Source of the DNA: Myxococcota bacterium
Lineage (GTDB): Bacteria; Myxococcota; Kuafuiibacteriia; Kuafuiibacteriales; Kuafuiibacteriaceae
Assembly (NCBI GenBank): GCA_028289325.1
Contig: JANQQN010000508.1
Span: 1-58,471, forward strand
DNA: 58,471 bases
Direction: 5' to 3'
How positions within the stretch are numbered: the stretch's first letter is position 1; each line of letters begins with the position of its first letter. Below the pieces are notes generated by a model. It was not told where the DNA came from. It did no database searches and worked only from the letters and a program-made list of their open reading frames with translations. This document shows positions 17,864-26,667 of this stretch, piece after piece. The position numbers and the translations under genes are program-made.

Positions 17864-18916
17864 ATGAACAGAATGCTTGAGATGGATACGGTCGAGACGA
17901 CGCCGGCTCGAGAGCCCGGCGAGATGGACCTCAAGGCCTGCTACGAAGCGGCCCGACGGCTTTTCGACCGGGTGCGGACGGCGGTCCGAGGGCGTGACGA
18001 GGTGATCGAGCTGGTGCTGATCGCACTGTTCGCCGACGGCCACATCCTGCTCGAAGACTTCCCCGGCAGCGGCAAGACCACCCTGGCCAAGACGCTGGGC
18101 GAAGCCATCGTCGACGACCGCGATCCCGAAGCGCGGGGCATGGTCGAGTCGTTTCGCCGCATTCAATTTACCCCCGACCTGCTTCCGTCCGACGTTACCG
18201 GTACCACGGTCTTCGAGCCGGCCAACGGCAGCTTCACTTTCCGTCCCGGGCCCGTATTCGCCCACGTGGTGCTCGCCGACGAGATCAATCGGACGTCGCC
18301 GAAGGTGCAGTCGGCGATGCTGGAGGCGATGGCCGAAAAGCAGGTCACCGTCGACAACCAGACCCGGCGGCTGGACGACCTGTTCTTCGTCATCGCCACC
18401 CAAAACCCGCTGGACCTCGCGGGGACCTACCCGCTGCCCGTGGCTCAGCTCGACCGGTTCCTGTTCAAGGTTCGTATGGCCCACATCGACCGTCAGGCCG
18501 AGCTCGACGTTCTCAGCTCGATGAGGGCTCGCAAAGCCGGTCTGGCCACTCAACTGCCTCCCGTCAGCCGCGATGAGATCATTACCGCGCGGCGGGTGAT
18601 CGAGGATCGGGTCCACGTCTCGGCCCTGATCCACGAGGCGCTGGTCGACGCGGCGAACCGCATTCGAGACGACCGGCGAGTGCTGCAGGGGGTTTCGACC
18701 CGAGCCCTGGTGCTGGCGGTGCCCGCGCTGCAGACCCGCGCCATGCTCTACGGTCGCGACTATGTCGACGCCGAAGACCTCGAGGCGTTGGTGCCGATGG
18801 TGTTTCACCACCGGATCGAGCTCGGGGCCGGTTCGGTGGAGGCGGAAACGGTCATTCAGGCGGCGCTCGCGCCGTCGCTGGAGCGCCTCGCGCAGGCGCA
18901 GCTGCGGAACGGGTGA
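17864..18916 (+). CDS. moxR: MoxR-family AAA+ ATPase
   Basis: 350 aa with Walker A in LEDFPGSGKTTLAKTLGEAI, sensor and Walker B in VVLADEINRTSPKVQSAMLEAMAEKQVTVD, and the MoxR helical insert GTYPLPVAQLDRFLFKV. The ATG at 17864 has GAGAGG upstream. MoxR ATPases form ring assemblies that act as chaperones, often delivering metal or opening VWA/DUF58 partners; here the DUF58 and transglutaminase genes lie directly upstream and a TPR gene overlaps its stop codon. Confidence 0.95.
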   Translation: MNRMLEMDTVETTPAREPGEMDLKACYEAARRLFDRVRTAVRGRDEVIELVLIALFADGHILLEDFPGSGKTTLAKTLGEAIVDDRDPEARGMVESFRRIQFTPDLLPSDVTGTTVFEPANGSFTFRPGPVFAHVVLADEINRTSPKVQSAMLEAMAEKQVTVDNQTRRLDDLFFVIATQNPLDLAGTYPLPVAQLDRFLFKVRMAHIDRQAELDVLSSMRARKAGLATQLPPVSRDEIITARRVIEDRVHVSALIHEALVDAANRIRDDRRVLQGVSTRALVLAVPALQTRAMLYGRDYVDAEDLEALVPMVFHHRIELGAGSVEAETVIQAALAPSLERLAQAQLRNG

Positions 18917-21003
18917 CGCCGGTGGCGCGCGACAACCCCCGATCCGGCAAGCGGTTGGCGGCGATCATGATCGTCGGCGCGTGCGTGGCCAGCGCCCGGC
19001 CGGCCACCGCGCAGCGGCCCGAGCATCCGACGGTGCCCAATCTGGAAGACCGAACCGAAACCGAGGAACGGGGGCTGCCGCCGGAGATCACCACGTGTGA
19101 CGACGCCAAGATCCTGGGCGGCACCCGCACCGAACAGGCGGCGGCCTGCGCGCTGAAGATGCAGAGCTACGTATCGGCCCGCACGTTCGCCGATCGGGCG
19201 TTGCGCGAAAATGAACGGTCGTTTCGCGCCCATCTGTTCATGGGCGTCACCCAGCACATGGGGGAGGGGAACCTGCCCAAGGCGCTGTATCACCTCGAGC
19301 GGGCCGAGACGCTGTTCATCGAGGCCTACGGGCAACGACCGGATCGCAAGACTTCGCCGTGGGCGGTGTATCACCGGACGTTGCGGCAGCTGGTGTGGGT
19401 CAACGGGGAGATGGACCGCCACGAAGCGAAGATCGCTTACGTCGACGCGCTCAAGAAGCGCCTGGACCTCGACTACGAACCGCTCAAGGCGTGGCCGCTG
19501 ATGAAGCTCAAGCGATTCAACGACGCCCGGGCCATCGCGTTGCGGGCGATCGCCAAAGAAGATCGGTGGTACCAGGCGGTGGGGCTCACGGCGTTGTGCG
19601 CGGTGGAGAGCGAGCAGCAGAAGCGCTTCGAGGCCTATGAAGCGTGCCGCGACGCGGCCAAACCTGTCCGGCGCAGCCGGATCGACGGGGCCATCGAGCT
19701 GTCGAACGCGGCCGCGGCGGCGGAAGAAGTGTTCCGGTTCGACGAAGCGGAGCGGCTGTATCTCGAATCGACCCGCCGCGCCCCCGAAGGCTCGGTGAAT
19801 CCGTGGGGGCGACTGGTTCGCCTGTACGTCCGGCAGGGCCGGTTCGCGGAGGCGGTTTCGGCGTGGCGGGAGATGCGCCAGTATCGCTCCCGCCGGCCAG
19901 GGGGCTATCTCGACCAGCAGGACCAGACCGAAGCCGACCTACTGGGGGTCGAAGTGATGCTGATGGCGGGACGCGCCGCGGAGGCGGAAAAAGTCACTCG
20001 CCGCACGGTGCAGCGCCCCGACCGCCAAGGGACCTCGTCCGCGGATACCGCCCAAAACGAAGCTGGAACCGCGATCATGGACCGGGTCGCGAAGCTGACC
20101 GCGGCTCGAGCCCTCGAGGAGGACGCTTCGGTCGCGTCGTCATGGTGGATGGCGCTGCGGCTGCGGAGCAAAGCCGCATGGCTTCGATTCGACGCGTGGA
20201 GCATCGGTCGTCGCGCGGCCGAGCTGCTGTCCGACGTTGATCGACTCGTGTCCTCGCTGCGACCGGAGTGCCCCGGATCGATCGAAGGGCCGGCCTGGCT
20301 CGACGTGGAGGCGGTCAGCCTCGTGGGGCCAGGCGTCGCCCTGGCCGCGCTGGAGCAAGCGCGCGAACGGGAGAACCTGCCCGAGGATCAGGCGGAGATG
20401 ATCTTCGGGATTCACGAGGCCGAGGCCCACTGGCGGGCGGGCAGCTATCGACCAGCGTTGAAGGTCGCCTTGAAGACCCTCGACCGTCTTCCGATGTTCG
20501 AAGTGATGCTCCGGGCCCGGGTGGCGGCGGTCGGGGCCGATTCGGCGCGTCGATTGGGCGAGCTCGAGGACGCCCAGAAGTTGTTCCGACAGGTGATGAG
20601 CACCGACCCCGGGGTCCTGCGCCGGCTGGGGCTGCGGCTACCGGTTCGACTGGCCAGGATGGGCGACGATCCCGCGGTGGTGCGGGCGGTCGATATGCTG
20701 GCCTCGTCGCCGCGCCTGGACGAAGTGGAGTGGGGTTTCGAGCTCCGGGTCGCCGCCGGAGAGATTCGGCTCCTCGAACGAGACGGAAGCGGCATCGCCG
20801 GGGCGCGGGTTCGGCCCGGGCGCAGTGATTCGGTCGAGGCTACCGCGCGCCGGATCGCCCGGACGGTTCACCGCGACCTGCTCGTTCCTGATGTCGACCT
20901 CACGCAGTCCGATATCCGGTCCCTCGACGGAGAGATCGGCGGCGGCGACAAGGCTTCGGAGCGGGTCAACGGTATCCTCGATGAGCTGATGTCGGAGCCG
21001 TAG
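18913..21003 (+). CDS. TPR-repeat exported protein, last gene of the MoxR operon
   Basis: 696 aa, GTG start overlapping the moxR stop. An N-terminal hydrophobic segment (LAAIMIVGACVASARPATAQ) looks like a Sec signal with an ATA-Q type cleavage site. The rest is all-helical TPR-like: ACALKMQSYVSARTFADRALRENE; RAHLFMGVTQHMGEGNLPKALYHLERAE; AEEVFRFDEAERLYLESTRRAPEG; WRAGSYRPALKVALKTLDRLP; RLGELEDAQKLFRQVMSTDPG. A periplasmic TPR protein is a normal member of Bat/MoxR loci, where it scaffolds envelope complexes. No enzymatic motif was seen. Confidence 0.85.
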   Translation: MTPVARDNPRSGKRLAAIMIVGACVASARPATAQRPEHPTVPNLEDRTETEERGLPPEITTCDDAKILGGTRTEQAAACALKMQSYVSARTFADRALRENERSFRAHLFMGVTQHMGEGNLPKALYHLERAETLFIEAYGQRPDRKTSPWAVYHRTLRQLVWVNGEMDRHEAKIAYVDALKKRLDLDYEPLKAWPLMKLKRFNDARAIALRAIAKEDRWYQAVGLTALCAVESEQQKRFEAYEACRDAAKPVRRSRIDGAIELSNAAAAAEEVFRFDEAERLYLESTRRAPEGSVNPWGRLVRLYVRQGRFAEAVSAWREMRQYRSRRPGGYLDQQDQTEADLLGVEVMLMAGRAAEAEKVTRRTVQRPDRQGTSSADTAQNEAGTAIMDRVAKLTAARALEEDASVASSWWMALRLRSKAAWLRFDAWSIGRRAAELLSDVDRLVSSLRPECPGSIEGPAWLDVEAVSLVGPGVALAALEQARERENLPEDQAEMIFGIHEAEAHWRAGSYRPALKVALKTLDRLPMFEVMLRARVAAVGADSARRLGELEDAQKLFRQVMSTDPGVLRRLGLRLPVRLARMGDDPAVVRAVDMLASSPRLDEVEWGFELRVAAGEIRLLERDGSGIAGARVRPGRSDSVEATARRIARTVHRDLLVPDVDLTQSDIRSLDGEIGGGDKASERVNGILDELMSEP

Positions 21004-21060
21004 CGTCGGCGCGGTGAGCGCCAAGTTCTCGACCGGCGATTGGTGTACGCTGGGCGCCGG

Positions 21061-22632
21061 ATGTTGAAGCGCTCACGACTGATCATCGGCGCGGCCATTC
21101 CCGCGGTGATGTTGGGGATCATGGTCGGCTGGCGGGCGTTGCGAACCCCGGCTCCGGAGCGCGTGCAGGTGCCTCTGCGCGACGGTGCGTCGCTGCCGAC
21201 GACCATCTATCGACCTCGAGGCGAAGGTCCGTGGCCGGTCATCCTGTTCCGCTCCCCGAGCGAGCTGCCGGTGGATCCGTGGCCCTTCTCTCGGCGGGGC
21301 TATGTGGTGGCGGTCCAGGTCGCCCGGCGAACGGCGGGCGACCCCCGGCCGATGACCGATCGCGAAGATGGATACGACACCATCGAGTGGCTCGCGGCGC
21401 AGCCGTTCAGTAGCGGTCGGGTGGGCGTCGCCGGCCACGCCGAGGTCGGATACCTCGCGTATCTCGCCGCGAGCGCCTCGCCGCCGCATCTCGCGTCGGC
21501 CTTCGTGAGCCACGCCCCCGCCTCGCTGTTCAAGGAAGGCCACCGACTGGGGGGCGCGTTTCGGGCCGCGGACACGGTGATGGCGATGCGAGCGGCGGGG
21601 CTCGGTGCGGAGGCGGCGCAGGCGCATCGGTTGCGATCGAAGTGGGACGAAGGCTGGTCGGCCGCCGACTTCGAAACCCATGCCTCGGGGGTGGCGGTGC
21701 CCGTGTACCACGCCACGGCCTGGTACGACCCGGGCGTGCGCGGCGTCCTGCGCGCGGCGTCCACGCTTCAGGAGCAAGGGTTGCCGGGCGCTCGAGGTCG
21801 GCAGCGGATCCTCGTCCGCCCCGCGGTTCGGGGGGAGGCGGCCGGCGATCTGAGTTTTCCCAGGGCCGAGGTCGACGAAGATCTGTTCTGGTGGTTCGAC
21901 CGGACCCTCAAGAAGGATCAGACGACACCGACCGGCGTTCGTTATTACCTCTCGGGACCGGCTCGAGCCGGCTTTCGCGGTAAGGAATCCGGCTATCGGG
22001 AGACGGAGGTGTGGCCTCCGGCGGGCGCGACGTCGGTCCGGTGGCGGCTGGGTGCCGGAGGCGCGTTGCGGAGAGGACCTTCGGCCAGCGAGACCGAGTC
22101 GACGTCCTGGTCGCGGGACATCGTGCCGTCCTTGGGGGGCAGGAACGCGGCCATTGCCGGCGGCCCCGCCGACCTGTCGCTGCTCGACGAACACGCGGGG
22201 GTCGCCCGGTTCGCGAGCGAGCCGCTGTCCGAGCCGATGGTGTTCGCGGGCAACGCGTACGCGGATCTGGTGGTGTCCCGGCCGAGCGGTGACGTGGTGG
22301 TGAAGCTCGCCGACGTGTACCCGGACGGATACGCGGCGTGGATCGCGGGGGGCGCGCTGAGACCGCGGTCGGTGCCCGACGAGGCCGAACAGGATCCATC
22401 CCGGCCTACGCGACGGCTCCGGGTCGATCTCGGGCCCTTGGCGGTCGTGGTCGGGAAGGGCCATCGGATCGCGGTGTACCTCGCGTCGACCAGTCGACCG
22501 GCGCTGGATCCGGATCCGGAACCGGGGGCAGTGGCGGCGTCGCCCACCGTATGGCACAGCGATCAGCGGCCGAGCGCAATCGTACTTCCTTCGCTGGCGC
22601 AAGCCCCACCGGTCCTCGACAGAAGCGAATGA
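21061..22632 (+). CDS. S15/CocE-fold alpha/beta hydrolase-like protein lacking catalytic residues
   Basis: 523 aa from the ATG at 21061 (a GTG at 21040 also opens the frame). It starts with a TM/signal anchor (LIIGAAIPAVMLGIMVGW). The layout follows X-Pro dipeptidyl peptidase/CocE esterases: RVQVPLRDGASLPTTIYRP at the start, REDGYDTIEWLAAQPFSSGRVGVAGHAEVGYLAYLAAS at the nucleophile elbow, AWYDPG, and a C-terminal jelly-roll (LVVSRPSGDVVVKLADVYPDG). The elbow reads GHAEVG where the family has GxSYxG, so Ser is replaced by Ala. The region where GPWxH supplies the catalytic His reads RPAVRG. It is therefore probably inactive as a hydrolase. Its role is unknown. Confidence 0.8.
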   Translation: MLKRSRLIIGAAIPAVMLGIMVGWRALRTPAPERVQVPLRDGASLPTTIYRPRGEGPWPVILFRSPSELPVDPWPFSRRGYVVAVQVARRTAGDPRPMTDREDGYDTIEWLAAQPFSSGRVGVAGHAEVGYLAYLAASASPPHLASAFVSHAPASLFKEGHRLGGAFRAADTVMAMRAAGLGAEAAQAHRLRSKWDEGWSAADFETHASGVAVPVYHATAWYDPGVRGVLRAASTLQEQGLPGARGRQRILVRPAVRGEAAGDLSFPRAEVDEDLFWWFDRTLKKDQTTPTGVRYYLSGPARAGFRGKESGYRETEVWPPAGATSVRWRLGAGGALRRGPSASETESTSWSRDIVPSLGGRNAAIAGGPADLSLLDEHAGVARFASEPLSEPMVFAGNAYADLVVSRPSGDVVVKLADVYPDGYAAWIAGGALRPRSVPDEAEQDPSRPTRRLRVDLGPLAVVVGKGHRIAVYLASTSRPALDPDPEPGAVAASPTVWHSDQRPSAIVLPSLAQAPPVLDRSE

Positions 22633-22652
22633 GGTTCGCCGGACGACAACTC

Positions 22653-22701
22653 ATGACCGGGGCTCGTCTGCCGAACGAGACTCTTGTCACAGACCGGTCA
22701 T
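22653..22701 (+). promoter_or_regulatory. Nested inverted repeat in the leader of the OmpA-like lipoprotein gene
   Basis: ATGACCGG (22653-22660) and CCGGTCAT (22694-22701) form a perfect 8-bp dyad enclosing a second stem CTCGT/ACGAG. It sits 34-82 bp upstream of the ATG at 22735. It could be a leader hairpin, an operator, or the terminator of the preceding gene. Confidence 0.3.
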
Positions 22702-22734
22702 CCGCGGCATCACCACCAGCGAGGCGTAGACGAC

Positions 22735-23565
22735 ATGAACCGAATTCTCATTGTGATCTTTACCGTCATCGGTGTTGCCGCCTGCGGCCACTCCGACGAA
22801 GAGCTGGCGAAGGCCGTCGCGCAGCGCGAAGCGGAGCTGATGGCCGCCAACAAATCTCAGCTCGAGCAGATGAAATCGGCGCACGACGAGCTCCTGCAGG
22901 CGCGTAACGCGATGATCGGCGGCCTCGAAAAAGAGGTCGAGAAGCTCGGCGGCGACCTGAAGGCGGTTCGCGGCGAAGTGGCCGGCACCAAGGCCGCGCT
23001 GTCGGGCGCCCGCGCCGAGCTGTCGGGGACCAAAGCCCAGCTTTCGGCGACCACCGAGGAGCTCGAGAAGCTCCAGCGGCTGCGGGAGGAGGCGGAGAAA
23101 GAGGCGGCGCAATTCAGGGCCCTGGCCGTCCGCCTGAAGTCGATGATCGACGCGGGCGAGCTGGAGGTGATCATGCGCGATGGGCGCATCAACCTGAAGC
23201 TGCCCGACGAGATCCTGTTCCCTTCCGGCAGCAAGCGCCTCAAGCGGGGCGGCCGGGACGCGCTGGCGAAGGTCGCGGCGGCGCTGAAGTCGGTCGAAGA
23301 CCGAGAGTTTCTGATCGCGGGCCACACCGACAGCGTGCCTCTTAGGAAGGGGGTTCAGTTCCGCGACAATTGGGACCTGTCCACGGCGCGGGCGGTCGAG
23401 GTCGTCCGGCTCATGGTGAAGAACGGCGTGCCCGAGACCCAGCTGATCGCGGCGGGCTACGGCGAATTCGATCCGATCGCCAGCAACGAGTCGGCGGAGG
23501 GGCGGGCCAAGAACCGTCGCCTCGAGATCGTGTTGATGCCGCGGATCGAGAACGTCGACCTGTGA
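22735..23565 (+). CDS. OmpA/MotB-like lipoprotein with coiled-coil
   Basis: 276 aa from the ATG at 22735. The signal ends in a lipobox (VIGVAACGHSD, cysteine at 17). A long coiled coil (residues 20-140, with heptad-like AGTKAALSGARAELSGTKAQL) leads to the OmpA/MotB peptidoglycan-binding domain (EVIMRDGRINLKLPDEILFPSGSKRLKRGG; IAGHTDSVPLRKGVQFRDNWDLSTARA; AAGYGEFDPIASNESAEGRAKNRRLEIVL). It should anchor a membrane to peptidoglycan through a periplasmic spacer. The next lipoprotein gene starts within 10 bp, so the two are probably cotranscribed. Confidence 0.93.
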   Translation: MNRILIVIFTVIGVAACGHSDEELAKAVAQREAELMAANKSQLEQMKSAHDELLQARNAMIGGLEKEVEKLGGDLKAVRGEVAGTKAALSGARAELSGTKAQLSATTEELEKLQRLREEAEKEAAQFRALAVRLKSMIDAGELEVIMRDGRINLKLPDEILFPSGSKRLKRGGRDALAKVAAALKSVEDREFLIAGHTDSVPLRKGVQFRDNWDLSTARAVEVVRLMVKNGVPETQLIAAGYGEFDPIASNESAEGRAKNRRLEIVLMPRIENVDL

Positions 23566-23573
23566 GCGGGTCG

Positions 23574-24149
23574 ATGCGGTGGCCACCCTGGCTTGCGCTG
23601 AAGGGGCTCGCGCTGACGCTCATGCTCGGCGCGGGATGCCTGCCGAATCCGCAGTCCGTAAAGGAACGTCGAGCGAGCTTCGATCGCCGGGATCTTCGCG
23701 GTCGACTCCTCGTGGATAAGGCGCCGGACAATATTCAGCGAGTCGACGCGGTATTCGGCGACGCGATCCGGCTGGTGGGCTATACGCTATCTCCGGCGGA
23801 GCCCGTCCGCGGTGACCGGGTCGCGGTGACGTACTATTGGACGGCGTTGAAGACCGTGGACGAGGACTACAAGGTGTTCATTCACGGGGACGCGATCGTC
23901 GGTCAGGCTTCGCGCTTACACGGCGACCACTTCCCCGCCGGCGGCGACTATCCGACCGACGTGTGGCAGGTCGGCGAAGTGGTGGTCGATCGGTTCTCGC
24001 TGACCATTCCGCCGGGCTACGGGGGAACGGCGCTTGGACTCCATAGCGGCCTCTACAAGGGCAAGTATCGGGTCCCGTTGACCGATGCGGGCAAGAAGCC
24101 CAGCGGGCGCGATAACCGATCGATGGCGGTGCGGATCCAGTTCCGGTAG
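23574..24149 (+). CDS. Small lipoprotein with a beta-sandwich domain found in glycosyltransferase-39 proteins
   Basis: 191 aa from the ATG at 23574; a GTG at 23562 overlapping the previous stop is an alternative. The lipobox is LGAGC. The body (GDAIRLVGYTLSPAEPVRGDRVAVTYYWTALKTVDEDYKVFIHG; HFPAGGDYPTDVWQVGEVVVDRFSLTIPP; LGLHSGLYKG) matches the beta-sandwich tail often seen at the C-terminus of membrane glycosyltransferases. Here it stands alone as an outer-membrane or periplasmic lipoprotein. Its function is unknown and carbohydrate contact is only a guess. Confidence 0.82.
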   Translation: MRWPPWLALKGLALTLMLGAGCLPNPQSVKERRASFDRRDLRGRLLVDKAPDNIQRVDAVFGDAIRLVGYTLSPAEPVRGDRVAVTYYWTALKTVDEDYKVFIHGDAIVGQASRLHGDHFPAGGDYPTDVWQVGEVVVDRFSLTIPPGYGGTALGLHSGLYKGKYRVPLTDAGKKPSGRDNRSMAVRIQFR

Positions 24150-24185
24150 CGCGGCCGCGGGCGGCGCTGATACAGTCGAGGCATC

Positions 24186-24605
24186 ATGGCGTCGGTCGGA
24201 GCGGAGTTCGAGGACGACATCAGCGATTGGATGGAATCGTTCCGGAGCCTGCCGGAAGACCGTCAAGAGAACATCAAGAAGTGGTTCGCGACCCAGAAGA
24301 TCATCATTGATAACTCGGGTCTGTCGGTTCAGGAGTGGTTCTCGCACGTCCAGTGGGCGATGGATAATCCGTTCGACTATCGCTTCGTCTTGGACTTTCC
24401 GGAGGTGCCCGAGCACGACGTCGGTAAAGACGCGGCTGAACGATCGGACGCCACTCGCGACGCCCGAGACCTGGTCACCGGCGGCGAATCGGGTGCGAAG
24501 AGCGCGCCCGACGGCCCCGGTATCCCAGACAAGGCCCGCGCCGAGGGCTCGTTGGAGCGGGAGCTGTTCAGTAACTTCATGAAGGGCCGACTCGGCTCCA
24601 AGTAG
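24186..24605 (+). CDS. Small acidic protein of unknown function
   Basis: 139 aa with an SD-like GAGG before the ATG at 24186. The N-terminal 75 residues look folded and helical (FEDDISDWMESFRSLPEDRQENIKKWFATQKIII; LSVQEWFSHVQWAMDNPFDYRFVLDFPE). The rest is polar and probably disordered, ending LERELFSNFMKGRLGSK. There is no signal or TM. It is followed by the Met-rich membrane protein at 24692 and the small helical gene at 25056. I do not recognise it. Confidence 0.7.
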   Translation: MASVGAEFEDDISDWMESFRSLPEDRQENIKKWFATQKIIIDNSGLSVQEWFSHVQWAMDNPFDYRFVLDFPEVPEHDVGKDAAERSDATRDARDLVTGGESGAKSAPDGPGIPDKARAEGSLERELFSNFMKGRLGSK

Positions 24606-24691
24606 TCTTCGCGCAACGTTGGTCATCCTGAGCCGATAACCGCCCCGAGAGCGGGTCTTCGCGGCCCCGCGCGACCAGGAGGACAAACAAG

Positions 24692-25045
24692 ATGCTGTTG
24701 AAACTCGCGAAGTGGGGCGGCCTCGCCGTCGGCGGACTGCTGGGCCTGAACATGTTCAGCAAGGTCGCGGGCCGAGATATGGATTTCATGCAGGCCTACA
24801 TGATGAACCGAATGAGCGGCCGAGGCGGCTTCCTCCGGACGTTCTTCTACGACGGCCTCCGCAGCCTGTTCCTCGGCTCCCGGACCGCTTCCGCGATGGT
24901 CGGCACGGGCATGATGCCGTTCGCGGGCGCCCTGTACGGCCACCCCGGAGTCATGGGGATGAACCCGTATATGATGAATCCTATGGCCATGGGGGCGACG
25001 CCGTATCCGCCCATGATGATGGGCAACGTCATGTGGGGCCTGTAG
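24692..25045 (+). CDS. Small Met-rich hydrophobic protein
   Basis: 117 aa with a perfect SD (AGGAGG, 24677-24682) 9 nt before the ATG. A hydrophobic N-terminus (LAKWGGLAVGGLLGLNMF) is followed by a C-terminal stretch very rich in Met, Pro, Gly and Tyr (GMNPYMMNPMAMGATPYPPMMMG). Such composition is seen in metal (Cu)-contacting or flexible membrane-associated proteins, but no family is recognised. It resembles in style the Met-rich protein at 7654. Confidence 0.72.
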   Translation: MLLKLAKWGGLAVGGLLGLNMFSKVAGRDMDFMQAYMMNRMSGRGGFLRTFFYDGLRSLFLGSRTASAMVGTGMMPFAGALYGHPGVMGMNPYMMNPMAMGATPYPPMMMGNVMWGL

Positions 25046-25055
25046 ACTCCCGTTC

Positions 25056-25322
25056 GTGCCGGGCATGGAGCGCATCACGCCCCGCGACAAGCGGATCACC
25101 CGCCATATCGCCGAGATTGCGGCCGCGGGAACGGACATCGAGAAGTTCGCGGCCGCGGTTCGGAGCGTTCGGGACGATCCGGCGCTGACTTCTGCCCACC
25201 GAGAAGCGATCTTCAAGACACTGGCGCAGGAGGCCGCGCAGGCGTACTTCGTATTCGCGACCGGCAAACCATTCGACTTGGAACAGCTGATCGGGACGCC
25301 CGAAGACGCGAAAAACCGCTGA
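25056..25322 (+). CDS. Small helical protein of unknown function
   Basis: 88 aa from the GTG at 25056; an ATG at 25065 is equally possible. The predicted all-helical protein starts MERITPRDKRITRHIAEIAAAGTDIEKF and ends FDLEQLIGTPEDAKNR. It has no TM or signal. It begins 10 bp after the Met-rich gene, so both are probably on one transcript. Not recognised. Confidence 0.6.
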   Translation: MPGMERITPRDKRITRHIAEIAAAGTDIEKFAAAVRSVRDDPALTSAHREAIFKTLAQEAAQAYFVFATGKPFDLEQLIGTPEDAKNR

Positions 25323-25583
25323 GTCGAACTGTACCCTGCCCGGTCTGGTCCTCCCCGCGGTGCCGCCCCTTCCCGCCGTGCCGCCCCGATCGGCCGGCTG
25401 ATGCGGTCGGAACCGGCCCATCCTTCAGATATGAAGCATCCACCGGCCGCTTCGTCGAAGACTTCGAGGCCGAACCGGCATGTCCGACGACGCCGACGGA
25501 CGCTCCACAGAGATGGAAGCGCGTTCGGACCCGCTCGTGTCTCGGCTTGAGGCCTCGATGTGACGGATGAGAGAAGAAGCAGC

Positions 25584-25656
<73 letters not shown>

Positions 25657-25710
25657 GCCGAAGGGACCGGAGGTTTACCACAGATGCGCGCCGGTGCAAC
25701 ATCAAAACAT

Positions 25711-26652
25711 ATGACGACCCGTTTCGTACTGCTCCTTGCGCTCGGTCTGGCGTCGGGATCCTCGGCCGAAGCCGCCGTGGGACCGGAGGCTCGCGGCTGG
25801 ACCGAGGAGGACCGGGCCCTCGCCGCCAGCGACAAGCCCGGCAGCTTGGCGCGGCCGCACGCGCTTCAGAAGCAGGAGCTCAACGCTCTTTGTCGAGACC
25901 TTCAACCCGCGCCGACGGAGCTCAACGCGCCGGAGCCGCAGGCGGCCCGACGGGTCTTCGCGGTGAGTGTGCCTACGGCCAAGCTTCGCTGGGAATCGTT
26001 CGGTGATTCGCTCGAGCTGGATCGACAGCGGCCGTTGGTCGCTCTCGATGGGTGGCTTCGGCTCCAGGTGCTCGAGGCCGCGGCCAGGTTCAAGGCGCAG
26101 GGCGAGGCCCAAGATCGCCTGAAGGCTCGCCTCAAGGCCGCCGATACTCGCCTCGACGTCGTTTTCGTGGTCGCCGATGCGCGGGAGATCAATCCGTGCT
26201 TCAGCATCGCCGGCAGCGAAAGCTACACGATGGCCGTGGTGCCGCTGCAATGGAACTTGCGTGGCGGGAATACCGAGCTCGCGTCCGCGCGGGGCCCGAG
26301 CTACGACCAGTACGCGCAGTGGGCGTACCCAGGCGCCGCGAAGCTTCGCTTGCGCGCGACGGCCGCGGCCGGATCGGTCAATGAGAAGGCCCTCAACGCC
26401 GCGGTTCGGCGGTCGGCGGGGCGCTTCAAGCGGTGCGCGAACAAGGTCATGGCCACCGCGGCGGGGACCTTCGTTGTCGGTCTGAAGGCGGTCCTGACGT
26501 CGGACGCCCGGCTGGTGAACGTCCGCACCGAGATCAGCTCGGCGGACGGCCTGGGGCCCTGCTTCGAGCGGGCGCTTCGGAGCGTGACGCCGCCCCGACC
26601 GTACCGAACGGCGGAGATCCAGGTCGTGGTAGAGGTCGCGCGCGGCGGCTGA
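25711..26652 (+). CDS. Exported protein with AgmX/PglI-like C-terminal domain
   Basis: 313 aa from the ATG at 25711 (MTTRFVLLLALGLASGSSAEAA), a Sec signal peptide; the longer frame runs through the tRNA and is rejected. The C-terminal ~95 residues (LNAAVRRSAGRFKRCANKVMATAAGTFVVGLKAVLTSDARLVNV; LGPCFERALRSVTPPRPYRTAEIQVVVEV) have the two-cysteine, G-x-V-x-V layout of the AgmX/PglI C-terminal domain common in Myxococcota. That domain resembles the TonB C-terminal fold. The middle part is unassigned. Convergent with the TPR gene (15-bp gap). Confidence 0.75.
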   Translation: MTTRFVLLLALGLASGSSAEAAVGPEARGWTEEDRALAASDKPGSLARPHALQKQELNALCRDLQPAPTELNAPEPQAARRVFAVSVPTAKLRWESFGDSLELDRQRPLVALDGWLRLQVLEAAARFKAQGEAQDRLKARLKAADTRLDVVFVVADAREINPCFSIAGSESYTMAVVPLQWNLRGGNTELASARGPSYDQYAQWAYPGAAKLRLRATAAAGSVNEKALNAAVRRSAGRFKRCANKVMATAAGTFVVGLKAVLTSDARLVNVRTEISSADGLGPCFERALRSVTPPRPYRTAEIQVVVEVARGG

Positions 26653-26667
26653 ACGGCGGTATCGTGC

